NCBI GenBank assembly: GCA_965112735.1
Contig: OZ218952.1
Coordinates: forward strand, 372,001 to 436,000
DNA from: Phaeosaccion multiseriatum
Lineage: Eukaryota; Ochrophyta, other classes
Length of the DNA stretch: 64,000 bases
Direction: 5' to 3'
Part shown: in pieces, positions 61,366-64,000 of the stretch
Position numbering within the stretch: the first letter of the stretch is position 1
Layout: every line of letters starts with the position of its first letter
Position numbers and translations under genes: made by a program
Notes under the pieces: model-generated
What the model was told of the DNA's origin: nothing
Seen by the model: only the letters and a program-made list of their open reading frames with translations
The model's database searches: none

Positions 61366-64000
61366 AGTGATTTGAAGGTCTTGCGTGTGCATGTGCGTGT
61401 TTGTGTGTGCTCAGGTAATGAAGAAGAGGCTGGGGGAGGTGGAGCAGCAACTGTCGATGATGCAGCTCGACAAAACGTACCTCACCAGGGAGCTCTCAGA
61501 CACAGGGGCCAAGGCGGACAGGTAAGGGAGTGGGGAGCTGGCTTGTGGATTGGGTGGCTGACTGACTGACTGACTTACTGAGTGGCGGGCTGACTGGCTG
61601 ACTGACTGGCTGACTGACTGACTGACTGGCTGACTGACTGACTGACTGACTGACTTACTGAGTGGTGGGCTGGCTGACTGACTGACTGACTCACTGACTG
61701 ACTGACTGACTTACTGAGTGGCGGGCTGACTGGCTGACTGACTGACTGGCTGGCTGACTGACTGACTGACTGACTGGCTGACTGACTGACTGACTTACTG
61801 ATTGGCGGGCTGACTGGCTGACTGAGTGGCTGGCTGACAGTAGCAGCAGCAGAGTCCTCATCACCACCTCTCTTTGTTGGCCTCCCTCACGTGCTCTCAC
61901 CCCTTTACATCACAGACTGGAGAAGGAGGTAGAGGAGAGGCAGCAGAAGGTGCGTCCGTCTGTCGCGTCTGTGGGAAAGGGAAGGCAGAGAGGGGGAGGC
62001 AAAGGAAACCCTCCTTCCTCAAAGACACGTCTCATATGTATGTCTTTCTTCAGTCGCCTTGTTTTTTTGCCCCTTTCCCCTGGACACTGACACATGAATG
62101 CACTGCCCTGCGTTGCCCGGCACTGCTCTGAATGTACAGATCCGCGAACTGAAGGCCTTGCGTGACTCGCTGCACGAGGAGCTACGCGAGTGTCGAGAGA
62201 GTGCCCGTTCGGACTTTGACGGGAAGCTCAGCCAGGAAGTGGCGAGGATCAGCAACCAGAGCAACAAGGAACTGGTGAGAGATGCATAGCATGTTGTATA
62301 GTATATATATATATATGTGTGTGTGTGTATTATGTGTTTGTGTGTATATGGAGGGAGGAGAGAGAAGGTGGGATGAGTAGTGTGATGAGGACGAACCAAA
62401 TGGAAACACTATGCTCTCTGTTTGCTGAAGAGGAGGAGGAGGAGGAGAGAAAGTTCCGTTTTTGTTTTTTTTTGCTTCGACGAGCCCGATTCACACTCCC
62501 TCAAAGTCTCTCTCGTCTGCCTCCCGCACCTCTCCCCCCCGGCCTCTTGCCTCTCTCTCTCACTGGATGCCTCTCTCTCTCACTGCATGGCTCTCTCTCT
62601 CTCACTGCATGCCTCTCTCTCTCTCTCTCTGGATGCACACACAGGCCGAGATCCGCGTGAGCAGCAGAGAGGTGTACGAGAGAGAGAACAGGGTGCTGCG
62701 AGAGGGTCGCCAGGAGGCACTGGCAGAGACGCAGAGGTTGAGGGAGCAGCTCGCCAGCCTCTCCTCTTCGCATGAGGACCTTATTATGCGAGTCGCTAAG
62801 GTAAAATGGGTGTTCGATTTTGGTGTTGGATATGTTCCATATTGTTGGTTTGGTCGATTTCGTCCTTCTTCCTGTTCGATTTTCGATATTTGTTGACCTG
62901 CCCTCCTCTCGCATGAGAGTGGCTAAGGTAGGGTGGGGTAGGGTAGGGTGGGGTGGGGTGGGGTGAGGCGGGGTGGGGTGGGGCAGTGGCTCGGAAGTGC
63001 GTGGTGCATCTCTTGCTTATCGGTCCGGGCTCACTCGACAGCCACTCGCCTCACCCGGCTGTCTATCTATCTGTCTGCCTTTCTGCTTGTCTTTCTGTCT
63101 GCCTGTCTGTCTTCGTACATACCTTGTCTTGTTTTACCCACCCACCTACCCTACCCACCCACCCACCCACCCACCTACCCTAACCTACCCACCCCACCCA
63201 CCCACCTACCCTAACCTACCCTACCCACCCACCCACCTACCCTACCTACCCACCTACCCACCTACCCTACCCACCTACCCACCTACTCTACCCACCTACC
63301 CACCCACCTACCCTACCCTACCCACCCCACCCCACAACAGACGGAGGCTGCTCACGAGTCCGCGATGGGTGAGGTGCGATCAGAACTTCGCGTCAAGACC
63401 TTTGAACTGAGCCAGTTGGGGGTGTCGTTGGAGACGAGCAGCAGCAGCATGAGGAAGACAAAGCTTGAGGCAGACATGCTCAGGGAACAAGTCGAGGTGA
63501 GTTGATCACGCACTCACACACACACTTTCTTTGGCCGTCTGCCTTCGGCTGCACCCCCCCCCCCGCCGCGCATGGCTGTTGCTTGCATGCCTGCTAGCTT
63601 TCTTTGCTTGCTGGCTTCGCCTCCTTGCTTGCTTGCTTGCTTGCTTGTTGGCTTGCTGACTCCTTGCTTTGCTCACTTGCGTCCTTTACTTCCCCCGTTA
63701 CTTTCCTTTGCCTTCTTTTCCCTTTCCTTCTCTTCCCTTCGTGCTTCCTTTCCTCTCTTCGCTTCCTCCTTTGTTCCTTCCCTTCCCTTCCCTTCTCTTC
63801 TCTTCTCTTCGCTTCGCCACCTCCCCTCCAGGCCCACCGTGTGGAGTTCCTCAAGCTTCAAGCCGCCTCGGACAGGCAGCTTAGCGAGTTGCAAATCACA
63901 CTCGAGCACGAGAGAGCAAAGGTCAAGACCTTTGAGGAGCTCGAGTTGGAGCTGGACAGCGCTGTGGTCAGGGCAGGCCAGCACCTGGGGGAGGAGGGGG
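57919..64000 (+). CDS. PIBF1: PIBF1/CEP90-like centrosomal coiled-coil protein, 3'-truncated by window
   Basis: Centriolar-satellite and distal-appendage protein needed for cilium formation. Thirteen exons seen: 57919-58687, 59034-59175, 59469-59514, 59893-60027, 60260-60499, 60754-60817, 60939-61057, 61415-61521, 61916-61949, 62140-62274, 62645-62800, 63341-63496, 63832-64000 (continues). All phases join. The first 250 residues are low-complexity (poly-Gln, Ser, Asn, Asp). The rest is continuous coiled coil, with TVKEYVGLKVY, SREVYERENRVLREGRQEAL and LQAASDRQLSELQ matching PIBF1 positions in order. These matches fix the family better than coiled-coil content alone. ATG 57919 is the first in-frame start after the divergent promoter region. 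Confidence 0.85.
58895..59033. repeat. (CTT)n/(CTC)n tract in PIBF1 intron 1
   Basis: Pyrimidine tract that runs right up to the 3' splice site CAG|CAG at 59033/59034. Confidence 0.93.
59235..59290. repeat. (GGA)n then (TA)n microsatellite
   Basis: PIBF1 intron 2, purine-rich after the 5' splice site, then TA repeats 59259-59289. Further (TA)n tracts lie at 59809-59868 (intron 3) and 61319-61361 (intron 7). Confidence 0.93.
61066..61200. repeat. (GGA)n-rich purine tract in PIBF1 intron 7
   Basis: Starts 8 bp after the 5' splice site at 61058 and is purine on the coding strand. Confidence 0.92.
61555..61838. repeat. (GACT)n microsatellite with GGCT variants
   Basis: PIBF1 intron 8. Higher-order periodicity is visible: TTACTGAGTGGCGGGCTGAC-like spacers recur at about 61575, 61655, 61712 and 61796. 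Confidence 0.93.
62761..62932. repeat. Partial duplication of a PIBF1 exon end with its 5' splice site
   Basis: The end of exon 62645-62800 (CTCCTCTTCGCATGAG ... GTCGCTAAG|GTA) recurs in the intron at 62903-62930 as CTCCTCTCGCATGAG ... GTGGCTAAG|GTA with 14 bp missing. The second copy is followed by a GGTAGGGTGG repeat. Confidence 0.85.
63125..63338. repeat. (CCCACCTACCCTA)-type minisatellite
   Basis: Irregular CCCACC, CTACC and CTAACC units running up to the 3' splice site of exon 63341-63496; it mirrors the G-rich GGTAGGGTGG run just after the 5' splice site (62926-62990), to which it is complementary. Confidence 0.92.
63497..63831. repeat. Low-complexity PIBF1 intron 12
   Basis: GCTT/TTGC units at 63595-63660, then CTTCC-type pyrimidine DNA up to the 3' splice site at 63831. 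Nothing else was seen in it. Confidence 0.85.

Overview
The window is nuclear DNA of a unicellular eukaryote. It is GC-rich, has canonical GT-AG introns, and its intergenic and intronic DNA is crowded with long microsatellites. The conserved genes (MOV10-like helicase, PGAP3/Per1, USP5, PIBF1/CEP90) are eukaryotic. A PIBF1/CEP90 homologue suggests a lineage that builds cilia at some stage. A giant modular type I polyketide synthase (PKS) is typical of microalgae and related protists (alveolate, haptophyte, stramenopile and others). I cannot name the species from the sequence.

Layout. (1) 1-26624, plus strand: the 3' part of a modular type I PKS gene with eight visible exons and seven short introns. 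Domain order is KS(end)-AT-DH-ER-KR(degenerate)-ACP-ACP-ACP-ECH-ECH-HMG-CoA-synthase-like / KS(His lost)-ACP / KS-AT-DH-ER-KR-ACP / KS-AT-DH(His lost)-ER-KR-ACP / polytopic membrane domain with three left-handed beta-helix segments. (2) 27413-38506, minus strand: a MOV10/SDE3-type RNA helicase of about 24 exons. (3) About 38864-43857: a decayed piggyBac-like DNA transposon bounded by TTAA-containing inverted repeats. (4) 44657-49475, minus: PGAP3/Per1, 8 exons, 397 residues. (5) 49635-49755: a 121-bp MITE with perfect 20-bp inverted repeats, just upstream of PGAP3. (6) 50328-57345, minus: USP5 (isopeptidase T), 15 exons. (7) 57919-64000, plus: PIBF1/CEP90, 13 exons, cut by the window edge.

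The most interesting feature is a complete beta-branching cassette fused in cis inside a eukaryotic PKS polypeptide. Three nearly identical carrier proteins, two crotonase domains and a 3-hydroxy-3-methylglutaryl synthase domain follow a module whose ketoreductase has lost its active-site Tyr, so a beta-ketone should survive to be branched. The HMG synthase part looks like the eukaryotic mevalonate-pathway enzyme rather than the bacterial stand-alone PKS enzyme, which suggests independent recruitment. The next module has a ketosynthase without its second catalytic His and no AT, and looks like a pass-through. Two duplicated fully reducing modules follow, one carrying a 1-nt frameshift in its DH and the other a DH His-to-Arg change. 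The protein ends not in a thioesterase but in a membrane domain resembling the C-terminus of epsilon-poly-lysine synthetase and related NRPSs (Pls/PosA type).

The other genes are housekeeping genes interrupted by large microsatellites. Relative to the transcript, purine tracts tend to follow the 5' splice site and pyrimidine tracts tend to precede the 3' splice site. The PKS gene has almost none of these microsatellites. Intron borders outside the PKS were placed by eye from GT/AG signals, reading frame and family similarity.
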